Positions 1 through 9,702 of a stretch of 64,000 nucleotides of DNA are shown piece by piece. Positions within the stretch are counted from its first letter, which is position 1. Each line of letters opens with the position of its first letter. Below the pieces are notes generated by a model. The model searched no databases. It was not told where the DNA came from and saw only the letters and a list, made by a program, of their open reading frames with translations. The DNA lies in the NCBI RefSeq assembly GCF_003057615.1, contig NZ_QAFW01000006.1, positions 23,603 through 87,602 on the forward strand, given 5' to 3'. The stretch is from Metalysinibacillus jejuensis. Lineage in GTDB: Bacteria; Bacillota; Bacilli; Bacillales_A; Planococcaceae. The translations under genes were made by a program, and so were the position numbers.

Positions 1-1
1 T

Positions 2-1393
2 AAAGTGGTGCCGTTTAAATCACAAAATATGGCGCTTAACTCCTTCGTGACACAAGACGGTGGCGAAATTGGGCGCGCGCAAGGCGTACAGGCGGAGGCA
101 GCGGGCGTAGTAGCGGATACGCATATGAACCCGATTTTACTCAAGCCTAAGCAAGATATGGTATCAGAGGTCATTGTACACGGCAAACATTTTTTAGATA
201 TGACAGCGACAAGCTACCGTAATGAGTTTGTACATAAAGCGCTACCCATTATCGAAAAATCCGTGCGTAAATTACAGGCAGAGTACGACATTATTGTGCT
301 AGAGGGCGCAGGTAGCCCAGCTGAAATTAACTTAAAAGACCGTGACATTGCCAATATGCGAATGGCGCATATGAGCGATGCTGCTGTAGTATTAGTTGCT
401 GATATTGACCGCGGTGGCGTTTTTGCGTCAATTATTGGTACGTTGGCATTACTTGATGAGGATGAGCGTGCGCGTGTCAAAGGGTTAATTATTAATAAAT
501 TTCGTGGCATGCGTGAGTTATTAGATGATGGCATTGAGTGGGTAGAGCGCGAAACAGGCATACCTGTGCTTGGCGTTGTGCCATATATTGATGTCAATAT
601 CGAAGCAGAAGACTCACTTGCGCTATCTTCACTGCGTTTTAAAAAGCCAAAAGCAGGCGAGTTTGCGTTAGATATTGTGATGATTCGTTTACCGCGTATT
701 TCAAACTTTACAGATATTGACCCGTTCTTTGACGAGCCAGAGGTTGGCGTACGTTTAGTAGCTAAGGTGCGTGAGCTTGGTACACCTGATTTGATCGTGC
801 TACCTGGCACAAAAGCTACACTCGATGATTTGGCATGGCTACGCAAGGAAGGATTTGACGAAGCCATTCAGGCGCTAGCAGCACGTGGCACAAAAATCAT
901 TGGTATTTGCGGTGGCTTCCAAATGCTTGGCGAGACGCTAACAGATCCTGATGCCGTTGAAGGCGACGGCACAGCAGCTAAAGGGCTAGGGTTACTCCCA
1001 GTAGCGACGGTTTTTTCGGCAGGCAAAAAAACGGTACAAATGACAGGAGAGCGCAACGGCTTATCATTAACAGGGTACGAAATTCATTTAGGCGAAACGA
1101 CGTTACTTGGTGGCGAGCCATTTATGACATTAGCCGATGGTCGCGTAGACGGAGCTGTTGTGAATAACGAACAAATTATTGGTACGTATTTCCACGGCTT
1201 ATTCCATAACCGTACGTATACCCGTGCTTTAGTAAACGCAATGCGTGCGGATAAAGGATTATCCCCATTACCTAGTGACGTGAAAAGTGATAGTGAACGC
1301 CGCGAGGAAGCCTATAATATGGTGGCTGACCACCTGCGTGAACACGTAGATATGGCAAAAGTGTATGACATTATGAACATTGAAAGAGGTTAA
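2..1393 (+). CDS. cobQ: Cobyric acid synthase CobQ (5' end outside window)
   Basis: The enzyme amidates four side-chain carboxylates of adenosyl-cobyrinic acid a,c-diamide with glutamine and ATP, in the cytoplasmic cobalamin pathway. The visible N-terminus begins at the PFKSQNM segment that normally follows the P-loop strand, so about 40 residues including the P-loop lie before base 1; the frame is open to the window edge. The N-terminal half is the dethiobiotin-synthetase-like ATPase (GRAQ; the VLEGAGSPAEINL block). The C-terminal half is a class I glutamine amidotransferase with the nucleophile Cys in IIGICGGFQML (near base 908) and the His of TYFHGLFHN. The stop lies 3 bases before the next start, so the two genes are probably co-transcribed. 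Confidence 0.95.
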   Translation, partial: KVVPFKSQNMALNSFVTQDGGEIGRAQGVQAEAAGVVADTHMNPILLKPKQDMVSEVIVHGKHFLDMTATSYRNEFVHKALPIIEKSVRKLQAEYDIIVLEGAGSPAEINLKDRDIANMRMAHMSDAAVVLVADIDRGGVFASIIGTLALLDEDERARVKGLIINKFRGMRELLDDGIEWVERETGIPVLGVVPYIDVNIEAEDSLALSSLRFKKPKAGEFALDIVMIRLPRISNFTDIDPFFDEPEVGVRLVAKVRELGTPDLIVLPGTKATLDDLAWLRKEGFDEAIQALAARGTKIIGICGGFQMLGETLTDPDAVEGDGTAAKGLGLLPVATVFSAGKKTVQMTGERNGLSLTGYEIHLGETTLLGGEPFMTLADGRVDGAVVNNEQIIGTYFHGLFHNRTYTRALVNAMRADKGLSPLPSDVKSDSERREEAYNMVADHLREHVDMAKVYDIMNIERG

Positions 1394-1396
1394 GCG

Positions 1397-2230
1397 ATGA
1401 GACGTGGACCATTAGCGATTGATTTTGCAGATTTATGGCGAGAAGGCATGAAGGACTGGACAGGTAAGTTACCAGAGCGCATGGTAGATGATAGCCTAGA
1501 GGAAGCCTTTTGGGCACAATCGATGGCAAAAAAACAAGCAGGTAAAACCGATCCTTACGCGGACGAAATTTTTGCGGTACTGAGTAAACATATTGCACTG
1601 CACCACCACGTGGCGGAAATTGGACCAGGTTGGGGTAACTATACCTTTCCCACACTCGAAACAGCACAGCACGTAACGTGTATTGATAGCTCGGAGGCCG
1701 TACTGAGCTACCTGCAAATGTGCTGCGGTGAGATGCTGTTAGACAATGCAGATTTTGTGCACGCCAAGTGGGAGAGCTATGACGTACCAAAAACGTATGA
1801 CGTTATTTTTGGCGTTAACTGTTTTTACCGCATGCTAGATATTAAAGAAACACTTGAGCGCATGAATCAATTCGCCACAGAAAAAGCCATTATCGGCATG
1901 ACCAGTGGTCCCATTCAGCCGCATTATTTAGCGCTTGAGCGCATGGGTTACACTATCAAGCATCCGCGCCGTGACTATATTGACTTAGTTAATATTTTAT
2001 ATGGCATGGGCATATTTGCTTCTGTGGAGTTAGTGCCATTAAAGCGCACGTATGTGTATGATACGCTCGATGAATTACTCCAAAAACAAAGTGTAAAGGC
2101 ATTAGACAAACCCTTCACCCGTGAAGATTTACTAACCGCCTTAACCCCATTTATTGAAGAAGTCGATGGCAAATGGCATTACCCGCATGATTTCCATGCG
2201 GCACTCATTAGTTGGATACCACAAAATTAA
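1397..2230 (+). CDS. Class I SAM-dependent methyltransferase
   Basis: A cytoplasmic methyltransferase of 277 residues with the class I SAM-binding motif EIGPGWGNYTF at residues 74-84, followed by an acidic strand end (TCIDSS) typical of ribose binding. The substrate is not evident. It starts 3 bases after cobQ and so probably sits in the cobalamin operon, but it does not resemble the named corrin methyltransferases (CobI/CobJ/CobM type), so a role in corrinoid metabolism is only suggested by position. A strong terminator follows the stop directly. It could equally be a small-molecule methyltransferase that merely shares the transcript. Confidence 0.8.
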   Translation: MRRGPLAIDFADLWREGMKDWTGKLPERMVDDSLEEAFWAQSMAKKQAGKTDPYADEIFAVLSKHIALHHHVAEIGPGWGNYTFPTLETAQHVTCIDSSEAVLSYLQMCCGEMLLDNADFVHAKWESYDVPKTYDVIFGVNCFYRMLDIKETLERMNQFATEKAIIGMTSGPIQPHYLALERMGYTIKHPRRDYIDLVNILYGMGIFASVELVPLKRTYVYDTLDELLQKQSVKALDKPFTREDLLTALTPFIEEVDGKWHYPHDFHAALISWIPQN

Positions 2231-2287
2231 CAACTGTGCGAACCCCAAGTGCCCATAAAAAGGCTAGGAGGTTCGCACAGTTGTTTT
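2231..2287 (+). terminator. Rho-independent terminator after the cobQ-methyltransferase operon
   Basis: A perfect 14-bp inverted repeat (2231-2244 with 2270-2283; arm CAACTGTGCGAACC), 25-base loop, then TTTT. It begins at the base after the methyltransferase stop and lies only about 15 bases before the region where alcohol dehydrogenase homology begins. Confidence 0.8.
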
Positions 2288-2340
2288 GCCTTAAAAGTCA
2301 CTTACCCAACCATGTGATTGCCCCGTTAGAGGAGCTTGGC

Positions 2341-3351
2341 ATGACATACGAGGTCTACACAGAAGTAGTACCTGAGCCGCCACTTGCGGTTGGTGAAAAA
2401 CTTGTAGCGTTTACACGCGACAATCATTTTGATGCCGTTATCGGTATTGGTGGCGGTAGCGCCCTAGATTTAAGTAAACTTGCGGGTGTACTATCACAGC
2501 ATGAAGGTTTAGTAGCGGATTACTTAAACTTAACAGGCTCACGTCAAGTAACGCATAAAGGTTTACCAACCATTTTAATTCCTACAACATCAGGCACTGG
2601 CTCTGAGGTAACAAATATTTCGGTATTAGCGCTTGAAACAACAAAAGACGTTGTGGCACATGATGCATTAATCGCTGACGTCGCAATTGTTGACCCTGAG
2701 TTAACCATGTCTTTACCACCTAAAGTAACAGCAGCTACAGGTGCAGATGCGCTAACACATGCGATTGAGGCATATGTCTCGAAATTTGCGAGCCCTGTTT
2801 CTGACGCATTAGCACTGCAGGCGATTCGTTTAATTAGCGCATCTATCCGTACAGCTGTACACCAAGGTGACAATAAAGAAGCGCGTACAAAAATGAGCTA
2901 TGGTAGCTACTTAGCAGGTCTTGCTTTCTTTAACGCAGGCGTTGCAGGTGTACATGGTTTAGCTTACCCATTAGGTGGTCAATTCCACTTAGCGCATGGT
3001 GAGTCAAACGCGGTATTATTACCCTATGTGATGGGGTATATTCGTTCAAGTTGTGAGGAGCGCATGAAGGATATTTACGAAGCAATGGGCTTCAGTCCAT
3101 CAGGCATGTCACAAACCGAAGCATCACAAGCTTGTGTGCGTGAGCTTAAGCGTTTAGTAGAGGATATTAATATCCCTTCAACATTACAAGAATTTTCGAT
3201 TCCTAAAGAAGCCATCCAATCATTAACGGATGATGCGATACTGCAAACGAGAATTTTAGCGCGAAGTCCGTTAAAATTAGAGTTGGAAGATATTTTTACC
3301 ATCTACGCAGCAGCTTACGAAGGTAAAGTTGTTGAAAAGGGAGAGAAGTAA
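2341..3351 (+). CDS. Iron-containing alcohol dehydrogenase, N-terminally truncated (probable remnant)
   Basis: Group III Fe-dependent alcohol dehydrogenase; members reduce aldehydes or oxidise alcohols with NAD(P)H. The GIGGGSALDLSKL nucleotide loop, the ligands Asp and His in GADALTHAIEAY, and the later His pair (GVHGLAYPLGGQFHLAHGE) are all present. Family members are about 380 residues; homology here starts only near base 2299, so roughly the first 40-45 residues with the first Rossmann strand are missing. The frame is open back to a TTG at 2212, but that stretch encodes the terminator hairpin, not protein homology. The ATG at 2341 has a GAGGAG site 7 bases before it, although GAGGAG is also simply the codons for Glu-Glu. 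It is one base from gabD, which suggests an aldehyde/semialdehyde pathway such as 4-hydroxybutyrate. Activity is doubtful. Confidence 0.7.
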   Translation: MTYEVYTEVVPEPPLAVGEKLVAFTRDNHFDAVIGIGGGSALDLSKLAGVLSQHEGLVADYLNLTGSRQVTHKGLPTILIPTTSGTGSEVTNISVLALETTKDVVAHDALIADVAIVDPELTMSLPPKVTAATGADALTHAIEAYVSKFASPVSDALALQAIRLISASIRTAVHQGDNKEARTKMSYGSYLAGLAFFNAGVAGVHGLAYPLGGQFHLAHGESNAVLLPYVMGYIRSSCEERMKDIYEAMGFSPSGMSQTEASQACVRELKRLVEDINIPSTLQEFSIPKEAIQSLTDDAILQTRILARSPLKLELEDIFTIYAAAYEGKVVEKGEK

Positions 3352-3352
3352 A

Positions 3353-4777
3353 ATGAAAAACTACGAACTTTTAATTAATGGTGAATGGGTAGGTAAGGAC
3401 TGGAAGCAATACGAGGTCATTAACCCAGCCACAAAACAACCAATGGCATCTGTACCATACGGTGGTGAAGCAGAAGCAACAGCAGCAGTAGATGCAGCTG
3501 CTGTTGCTTTCACAACATGGAAAAAGAAAACCGCACAAGAGCGTTGCGACATTTTATATCGCTGGTACGAGCTTGTAAAAGAAAACGAACAAGAAATTGC
3601 AGCTTTAATGACAGAGGAGCAAGGTAAACCACTCGCAGAAGCATTAGGTGAAGTACGCTATGCGAATGCTTATATCCAGTGGTATGCCGAAGAGGGTAAA
3701 CGCGTATACGGCGAAACAATCCCAGCTTCTGCACCAGATAAACGCATGCTTGTACTACGTCAACCAATCGGTGTTGTAGCGGCAATCACGCCTTGGAACT
3801 TCCCAGCGGCAATGATTACACGTAAAATCGCACCCGCTTTAGCAGTAGGTTGTACAGCTGTACTTAAACCTGCTAGTCAAACACCACTAACCGCGATTAA
3901 ATTAGTGGAATACGCAGAGCAAGCAGGCGTACCAAAAGGCGTTATTAATATCGTAACAGGTTCGGCACGTGCGATTGGCGGTGCTTGGACAAGCGACAGC
4001 CGTGTGCGTAAATTAACATTTACAGGCTCAACAGAAGTTGGTAAACAATTAATGAAGGACTCTGCAGATACAATGAAAAAGGTATCACTTGAATTAGGCG
4101 GTCACGCACCATTTATCGTACTAAAAGACGCTGATCTTGAAGTAGCAGTTGCAGGTGTACTGGCATCTAAATTCCGTAATGCGGGTCAAACATGTATTTG
4201 TACAAACCGTGTTTACGTGCATAAAGATATCGAAGAAAAATTTGTAGCGCTAGTAGCAGAAAAAGTAAAGGCAATGAAGGTCGGTAACGGCTTAGATAAA
4301 ACAACAGACATCGGTCCAATGATTGATGAAAATGCAGTTGACAAAGTAAACGAACACGTAGAAGATGCACGCAATAAAGGTGCAGTAGTCGAAACAGGCG
4401 GTAAGCGCGCAGCAGGCGAAGGTTATTACTACGAGCCAACAGTAATGTCTGGCGTAACAGATGACATGCAGTGTATGTCAGAAGAAACATTTGGCCCATT
4501 ACTACCAATCGCTACGTTTACAGATGTTGATGATGCGATTGCACGTGCGAATAACACACCATTTGGTTTAGCAGCCTATGTTTTCACAACGAATCTTTCT
4601 GAGGCGTTTTATGTAAGTGAAGCGCTTGAATACGGCATCATCGGTTTAAATGACGGTGGTCCTTCAGCGGCACAAGCACCATTTGGCGGCTGGAAAGAAA
4701 GCGGTACAGGACGCGAAGGCGGACGTCAAGGTATGGAAGACTACCTTGAAACAAAATATATTTCGATTAAATTATAA
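3353..4777 (+). CDS. gabD: NAD(P)+-dependent succinate-semialdehyde dehydrogenase
   Basis: Aldehyde dehydrogenase superfamily enzyme of 474 residues, oxidising succinate semialdehyde to succinate. Visible are the cofactor-site segment TPWNFPAAMITRKIAPAL, the FTGSTEVGK Rossmann loop, the general base region LELGGHAPF and the catalytic Cys281 in NAGQTCICTNR. The start is the ATG at 3353 with AGGGAGAGAAG in front; the frame extends to a TTG at 3329 with no ribosome site. It follows the truncated alcohol dehydrogenase by one base and ends in a clear terminator. The specific substrate is assigned by overall GabD-like sequence and could be a related semialdehyde. Confidence 0.88.
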   Translation: MKNYELLINGEWVGKDWKQYEVINPATKQPMASVPYGGEAEATAAVDAAAVAFTTWKKKTAQERCDILYRWYELVKENEQEIAALMTEEQGKPLAEALGEVRYANAYIQWYAEEGKRVYGETIPASAPDKRMLVLRQPIGVVAAITPWNFPAAMITRKIAPALAVGCTAVLKPASQTPLTAIKLVEYAEQAGVPKGVINIVTGSARAIGGAWTSDSRVRKLTFTGSTEVGKQLMKDSADTMKKVSLELGGHAPFIVLKDADLEVAVAGVLASKFRNAGQTCICTNRVYVHKDIEEKFVALVAEKVKAMKVGNGLDKTTDIGPMIDENAVDKVNEHVEDARNKGAVVETGGKRAAGEGYYYEPTVMSGVTDDMQCMSEETFGPLLPIATFTDVDDAIARANNTPFGLAAYVFTTNLSEAFYVSEALEYGIIGLNDGGPSAAQAPFGGWKESGTGREGGRQGMEDYLETKYISIKL

Positions 4778-4784
4778 GAGCTAA

Positions 4785-4812
4785 ACAGTCACTCCGGTGG
4801 CTGTTTTCTTTT
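4785..4812 (+). terminator. Terminator of gabD
   Basis: ACAGTCAC and GTGGCTGT (one G-T pair) around a 4-base loop, followed by TTTTCTTTT. Confidence 0.8.
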
Positions 4813-4894
4813 ACATTAACATAACAAATTAAGCGACACTATTTTTATTAAAAATAAAACAAACAAGCTATTAAAAAATTATACCTAAGCCCAA

Positions 4895-4934
4895 CAAAAA
4901 AGCAGCGTCCTCATTTAAAAGGAACACTGCTTTT
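4895..4934 (-). terminator. Terminator of dps
   Basis: Imperfect inverted repeat with AAAAGCAG/CTGCTTTT outer arms; on the minus strand it ends in a T-run and lies just after the dps stop. Confidence 0.65.
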
Positions 4935-4941
4935 CTAAAAA

Positions 4942-5385
4942 TTATTTGCCTAAGTAGGCGTTTAACATCCATGTATGCTTTTCTAAACTTTGGAACTGGG
5001 CATTTAATAAGTCTTCTGTGCGATCGTCACCAGCGTCGGCTGCAAGCGTCATACCATTGTCTAACGCCTTCATAATTGTTTTGAAGTCAGCGACTAGTTT
5101 TTCAACCATCTTCGTTGCGTCCTCTTTACCTGACGCCTCTTTAATTAGTGACAACTCAAGGTGCTCTTTTAATGTCGCAACCGGCTTGCCACCTTTTGAT
5201 AAAATACGTTCGGCTAAATCATCCAAGTTTAATGTTACTTCATTATATAACTCTTCAAATTTAACATGCAGTGTGAAAAATGATGGGCCACTTACGTACC
5301 AGTGATAATTGTGTAGCTTAGTATAAAGTACTGACCATGTTGATACTAACTCATTTAATTGTTTGTCTAAGTTTTCCGTTTTCAT
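4942..5385 (-). CDS. dps: Dps-family ferritin-like DNA-protection protein
   Basis: A 147-residue mini-ferritin that stores iron by oxidising Fe(II), usually with peroxide, as a dodecamer. The inter-subunit ferroxidase residues fit the Dps pattern: His28 (NYHWY), His40, Glu44, Asp55 and Glu59. The frame continues 17 codons upstream, but the ATG at 5385 is chosen because GGAGTGA precedes it by 8 bases and the protein then begins as relatives do. It is monocistronic, with its own terminator, and divergent from acnA. Peroxide (PerR) or general-stress control is usual for the family, but I could not point to a convincing box. Confidence 0.92.
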   Translation of the reverse strand: MKTENLDKQLNELVSTWSVLYTKLHNYHWYVSGPSFFTLHVKFEELYNEVTLNLDDLAERILSKGGKPVATLKEHLELSLIKEASGKEDATKMVEKLVADFKTIMKALDNGMTLAADAGDDRTEDLLNAQFQSLEKHTWMLNAYLGK

Positions 5386-5567
5386 TAGTAAATCACTCCG
5401 TTTCATAATTAACTTTACCCTTACAAAATCGTGCATAAACCTATTTTTATGCTAAAGATTAATAAATTAACGCATTCAGAAATTATCATACTATTGAGAA
5501 CGTTTCGCAAGTGTAATTTATCATCAGTGATAAGTTTAACTTATAGTAAAATATAAAATTAATGTAA

Positions 5568-5596
5568 TTTACTTATGTCGCAAAATCGGGTATCAT
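5568..5596 (+). promoter_or_regulatory. Probable sigma-A promoter of acnA
   Basis: TTTACT, 17-base spacer, TATCAT, placed about 66 bases upstream of the acnA start. The untranslated leader holds a short GCTGA/TCAGC hairpin near 5612-5625. Confidence 0.45.
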
Positions 5597-5662
5597 AGGT
5601 GTTGGAGGAAAGTAGCTGAGACATCAGCCTTTTCAATAAGAATTATTAGGGGGAAACCGTAA

Positions 5663-8362
5663 ATGGCAAATTTACACAACAGCCGCGCTTCATTTGATGT
5701 AAACGGCAAAACGTATAACTACTTCCGTTTAGGCGCAATCGAAGAAGCAGGTATCGCAAAGGTATCAAACCTTCCTTACTCAATTAAAGTATTATTAGAG
5801 TCAGTTTTACGTCAATATGATGGTTATGTAATTAAAGAAGATCACGTTGACAACTTAGCAAAATGGGGTAAAGACGCTGACGCAGAAGCAGAAGTTCCTT
5901 TCAAACCATCTCGCGTAGTATTACAAGACTTCACTGGTGTACCAGTAGTAGTTGACTTAGCTTCATTACGTTCAGCAATGAAAGAAATGGGCGGAGATCC
6001 AGCTAAAATCAACCCAGCTATCCCAGTTGACCTTGTAATTGACCACTCTGTACAAGTAGACAAGTATGGTAACCAAGCAGCTTTACAAGCGAACATGGAC
6101 TTAGAGTTCGAACGTAACGCTGAACGTTATAACTTCCTTAAATGGGCGCAAACTGCTTATGACAACTTCCGCGCTGTACCACCTGCAACAGGTATCGTAC
6201 ACCAAGTTAACTTAGAGTATCTTGCACCAGTTGTACACGTTTACGAAAATACTGACGGTACTTTCGAAACATTCCCAGACTCAGTAGTAGGTACTGACTC
6301 ACATACGACAATGATCAACGGTCTTGGCGTACTTGGATGGGGCGTTGGTGGTATCGAGGCTGAAGCAGGTATGCTTGGTCAACCATCTTACTTCCCAATT
6401 CCTGAAGTAATCGGTGTTAAATTAACTGGCGACCTTCCTAACGGAACAACAGCTACTGACTTAGCACTTAAAGTAACTCAAGTTTTACGTGCTAAAGGTG
6501 TAGTAGGTAAATTCGTAGAGTTCTTCGGTCCTGGCGTTCCACAATTACCATTAGCTGACCGTGCTACAATTTCAAACATGGCGCCTGAGTATGGTGCTAC
6601 TTGTGGTTACTTCGCAATTGACGAAGAATCACTTAACTACATGCGTTTAACTGGCCGTGACGAAGAGCACTTAGCAGTTGTTGAAGCTTACCTTAAAGCT
6701 AACGACATGTTCTTTGACCCAACATTAGAGCCTGTATACACTGACGTAGTAGAAATTAACCTTGCTGACATTGAGCCAAACCTTTCTGGCCCTAAACGTC
6801 CACAAGATTTAATTCCACTTTCAGAAATGCGTGCACGCTACAAAGAAGCAGTTACAGCACCAATGGGCGTACAAGGCTTCGGTTTAACTGAAGACGAGTT
6901 CGCTAAAACATCTACAGCTAAATTCGCTGAAGGCGACGTAGAAATCCCAACAGGTGCAGTAGCAATCGCTGCTATTACATCTTGTACAAATACATCTAAC
7001 CCATACGTTTTAATCGCTGCAGGTCTTGTAGCTAAAAAAGCGGTTGAGTTAGGCATGGAAGTTCCTAAATGGGTTAAAACTTCTTTAGCACCAGGTTCAA
7101 AAGTTGTTACAGGTTACCTAGAAGATTCAGGTCTTCAAGAATACCTAAACAAAATTGGCTTTAACACTGTAGGTTACGGCTGTACAACATGTATCGGTAA
7201 CTCAGGTCCTTTACTTCCAGAAATCGAAGAAGCGATTAAAGACAACGACTTATTCGTAACTTCTGTACTTTCTGGTAACCGTAACTTCGAAGGCCGTGTT
7301 CACCCACTTGTAAAAGCTAACTACCTTGCTTCACCACCATTAGTAGTTGCATACGCATTAGCTGGTACTGTAGACATCGATCTACAAACAGACGCTATTG
7401 GTAAAACAGCTGACGGTAAAGATGTATTCTTCAAAGACATCTGGCCTGCAACTGAAGAAGTAAACGAAGTATTAAACAAAGTAGTTACTCGTGAATTATT
7501 CCAAAAAGAATATGAAACAGTATTCACTGCTAACGAAGCTTGGAATGCAATTGAAACGTCAACTGAATCTCTTTACACATTCGATGACAAATCAACTTAC
7601 ATCCAAAACCCACCATTCTTCCAAGGTCTTGCAAAAGAGCCAGGCTCAATCCAAAGCCTTGACAACATGCGTGTAATCGCTAAGTTTGGTGACTCAATTA
7701 CAACTGACCATATTTCTCCAGCTGGTGCCATCGGTAAAGATACACCTGCAGGTAAATATTTAATCGAAAATGGCGTTGCGATTCGCGACTTCAACTCATA
7801 CGGTTCACGTCGTGGTAACCACGAAGTAATGATGCGCGGTACATTCGCTAACATCCGTATCCGTAACCAAGTTGCTCCAGGTACTGAAGGCGGCTTCACT
7901 ACGTACTGGCCAACTGGCGAAGTAGAGTACATCTACGACGCTTGCATGAAGTACCAAGCAGACGGCACTGGCTTAGTAGTATTAGCTGGTAACGACTACG
8001 GTATGGGTTCTTCACGTGACTGGGCTGCAAAAGGTACTAACCTTTTAGGCATTAAAACAGTTATCGCACAAAGCTACGAGCGTATTCACCGTTCTAACCT
8101 TGTAATGATGGGTGTTCTACCTCTTCAATTCATGGCTGGCGAATCTGCTGAATCTTTAGGCTTAACTGGTAAAGAAGAAATCTCTGTTAACATCGCTGAA
8201 GGCGTTAAACCTCGTGATATCCTAACAGTAACTGCTAAATCTGAAGACGGTACAGTTAAAGAGTTCAAAGCTTTAGCTCGTTTCGACTCAGAAGTAGAAG
8301 TAGACTACTACCGTCACGGTGGTATCCTACAAATGGTGCTTCGCGCGAAAGCTGCAGAATAA
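5663..8362 (+). CDS. acnA: Aconitate hydratase A
   Basis: Interconverts citrate and isocitrate in the TCA cycle. The 899-residue length and domain order match AcnA/CitB/IRP-type aconitases, with the 4Fe-4S ligands Cys441 (SCTNTSNP), Cys507 and Cys510 ([10 protein letters not shown]) and the C-terminal swivel domain with [10 protein letters not shown]. The ATG is preceded by AGGGGGAAACC. Codon use is clearly biased (GGT, CGT, TTA/CTT, GAA), as expected of a highly expressed housekeeping gene. It stands alone between a promoter and a terminator. Family members lacking the cluster can bind mRNA in Bacillus; whether this one does cannot be read from the sequence. Confidence 0.97.
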   Translation: MANLHNSRASFDVNGKTYNYFRLGAIEEAGIAKVSNLPYSIKVLLESVLRQYDGYVIKEDHVDNLAKWGKDADAEAEVPFKPSRVVLQDFTGVPVVVDLASLRSAMKEMGGDPAKINPAIPVDLVIDHSVQVDKYGNQAALQANMDLEFERNAERYNFLKWAQTAYDNFRAVPPATGIVHQVNLEYLAPVVHVYENTDGTFETFPDSVVGTDSHTTMINGLGVLGWGVGGIEAEAGMLGQPSYFPIPEVIGVKLTGDLPNGTTATDLALKVTQVLRAKGVVGKFVEFFGPGVPQLPLADRATISNMAPEYGATCGYFAIDEESLNYMRLTGRDEEHLAVVEAYLKANDMFFDPTLEPVYTDVVEINLADIEPNLSGPKRPQDLIPLSEMRARYKEAVTAPMGVQGFGLTEDEFAKTSTAKFAEGDVEIPTGAVAIAAITSCTNTSNPYVLIAAGLVAKKAVELGMEVPKWVKTSLAPGSKVVTGYLEDSGLQEYLNKIGFNTVGYGCTTCIGNSGPLLPEIEEAIKDNDLFVTSVLSGNRNFEGRVHPLVKANYLASPPLVVAYALAGTVDIDLQTDAIGKTADGKDVFFKDIWPATEEVNEVLNKVVTRELFQKEYETVFTANEAWNAIETSTESLYTFDDKSTYIQNPPFFQGLAKEPGSIQSLDNMRVIAKFGDSITTDHISPAGAIGKDTPAGKYLIENGVAIRDFNSYGSRRGNHEVMMRGTFANIRIRNQVAPGTEGGFTTYWPTGEVEYIYDACMKYQADGTGLVVLAGNDYGMGSSRDWAAKGTNLLGIKTVIAQSYERIHRSNLVMMGVLPLQFMAGESAESLGLTGKEEISVNIAEGVKPRDILTVTAKSEDGTVKEFKALARFDSEVEVDYYRHGGILQMVLRAKAAE

Positions 8363-8377
8363 GCAACCAATTGAAAA

Positions 8378-8408
8378 AGGGCTGTCCTCTATGGGCAGCT
8401 CTTTTTTT
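8378..8408 (+). terminator. Terminator of acnA
   Basis: 9-bp stem GGGCTGTCC/GGGCAGCTC (two G-T pairs), 5-base loop, then seven T. Confidence 0.85.
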
Positions 8409-8504
8409 GATTATTACTCTACCGATGGTTACAAGAAACTTCCTTCTAATTATGCAATGTATTAATTAATAATACTGAAATTTTTGTATTTTGAACGTAA
8501 AGTA

Positions 8505-8533
8505 TTGTGAATTTTTTGCATACACCGTATGAT
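8505..8533 (+). promoter_or_regulatory. Promoter of ddh
   Basis: TTGTGA, 17-base spacer, TATGAT, 23 bases before the start codon; the AGAGGAGG ribosome site lies between. Confidence 0.6.
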
Positions 8534-8556
8534 ACTAACGTAGAGGAGGCGTTAAG

Positions 8557-9540
8557 ATGAGTAAAATTAAAGTAGGTATTGTCGGATACGGCAATTTAGG
8601 TCGCGGCGCAGAGCAGGCGATTACGCAAAACGACGATATGGAGTTAGTGGCAGTATTTACACGTCGCGATCCTTCAAGCGTAGTGATTGCGACAGAGAGC
8701 GCGCAAGTTTGTCATTTAGACGACGTGCTACAATTTAAAAATGACATCGATGTAATATTACTATGCGGTGGTTCTGCGACAGACTTACCAGAGCAAGTAC
8801 CAGCGCTAGCAAAACATTTTACAACAGTAGATAGTTTTGATACCCATGCATTAATTCCGAAGTTTTTTGACGAAGTAGATGTCGCCGCGCAAGCAGGGGG
8901 CAACGTATCGATTATTTCTGTAGGATGGGATCCAGGCTTATTCTCGCTTAACCGTTTACTCGGCGAAACTGTGCTACCACAAGGCGAGACATATACATTT
9001 TGGGGAGAGGGCTTAAGCCAAGGTCACTCAGACGCTGTACGACGCATTGAGGGCGTTAAACGCGGTGTTCAATATACATTACCAATCGAAGAAGCTGTTA
9101 ACCGTGTACGAAGCGGTGAAAACCCTCAGCTTACGACGCGTGAAAAGCATGCGCGCGTTTGCTATATTGTAGCTGACGAAGGTGCTGATCAAAAGGTTAT
9201 CGAAGAAACCATTGTGACAATGCCAAACTACTTCGCAGACTATGATACTACGGTTCATTTTATTGATGAGGCAACGTTTGAAAAAGAGCATACAGGCATG
9301 CCGCATGGTGGTTTTGTCATTCGTAGTGGTGAAAGCGCACAAGGCGACAAGCAGATTGTCGAGTTTTCATTAAAGCTTGGCAGTAACCCTGGCTTTACTT
9401 CAAGCGTACTTGTAGCCTATGCACGTGCAGCTCACCGTTTAACACAAAAAGGTGCGACGGGTGCACACACCGTATTCGATATTCCGTTCGGTTTATTATC
9501 ACCGAATGACCCCGCAGAACTTCGCAAACGATTATTATAA
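8557..9540 (+). CDS. ddh: meso-Diaminopimelate D-dehydrogenase
   Basis: Catalyses the NADPH-dependent one-step reductive amination of tetrahydrodipicolinate to meso-diaminopimelate, the direct route to lysine and peptidoglycan precursor. The 327-residue length fits the family. The N-terminal Rossmann motif is GIVGYGNLGRGAE (residues 8-20), and the substrate-domain block SVGWDPGLFSLNR and the WGEGLSQGHSDAVRRI segment are characteristic of Ddh. The gene has its own promoter and terminator. Ddh is patchily distributed in Bacillales and is typical of Lysinibacillus and relatives, which supports the lineage guess. Confidence 0.93.
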   Translation: MSKIKVGIVGYGNLGRGAEQAITQNDDMELVAVFTRRDPSSVVIATESAQVCHLDDVLQFKNDIDVILLCGGSATDLPEQVPALAKHFTTVDSFDTHALIPKFFDEVDVAAQAGGNVSIISVGWDPGLFSLNRLLGETVLPQGETYTFWGEGLSQGHSDAVRRIEGVKRGVQYTLPIEEAVNRVRSGENPQLTTREKHARVCYIVADEGADQKVIEETIVTMPNYFADYDTTVHFIDEATFEKEHTGMPHGGFVIRSGESAQGDKQIVEFSLKLGSNPGFTSSVLVAYARAAHRLTQKGATGAHTVFDIPFGLLSPNDPAELRKRLL

Positions 9541-9545
9541 ACGAC

Positions 9546-9581
9546 AAGAAAGTGTATGACTAACATGCACTTTCTTTTTTT
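9546..9581 (+). terminator. Terminator of ddh
   Basis: AGAAAGTG/CACTTTCT stem, with inner ATG/CAT pairing, then a run of seven T. Confidence 0.85.
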
Positions 9582-9702
9582 GTTTAAATTGTACATATTT
9601 CGTAAATATGTGTAAAACTATTGAACTTATAGACCTATTATTGTTAAACTAGTTAATAGGTAAAATATCTTACACTCCGTCTTACGAAAGGATGCTAAAA
9701 AA

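Noticed and set aside
214..867. 217-codon open frame on the minus strand inside cobQ
   Set aside because: Low-complexity Ser/Arg-rich translation typical of an antisense shadow; cobQ on the other strand is certain.
2212..2340. N-terminal extension of the alcohol dehydrogenase from TTG 2212
   Set aside because: It has no ribosome site, encodes both arms of the upstream terminator, and has no family resemblance until about base 2299.
5612..5628. Short hairpin GCTGA-GACA-TCAGC before acnA as an iron-responsive element
   Set aside because: Only a 5-bp stem, and the loop does not match the CAGUGN element.
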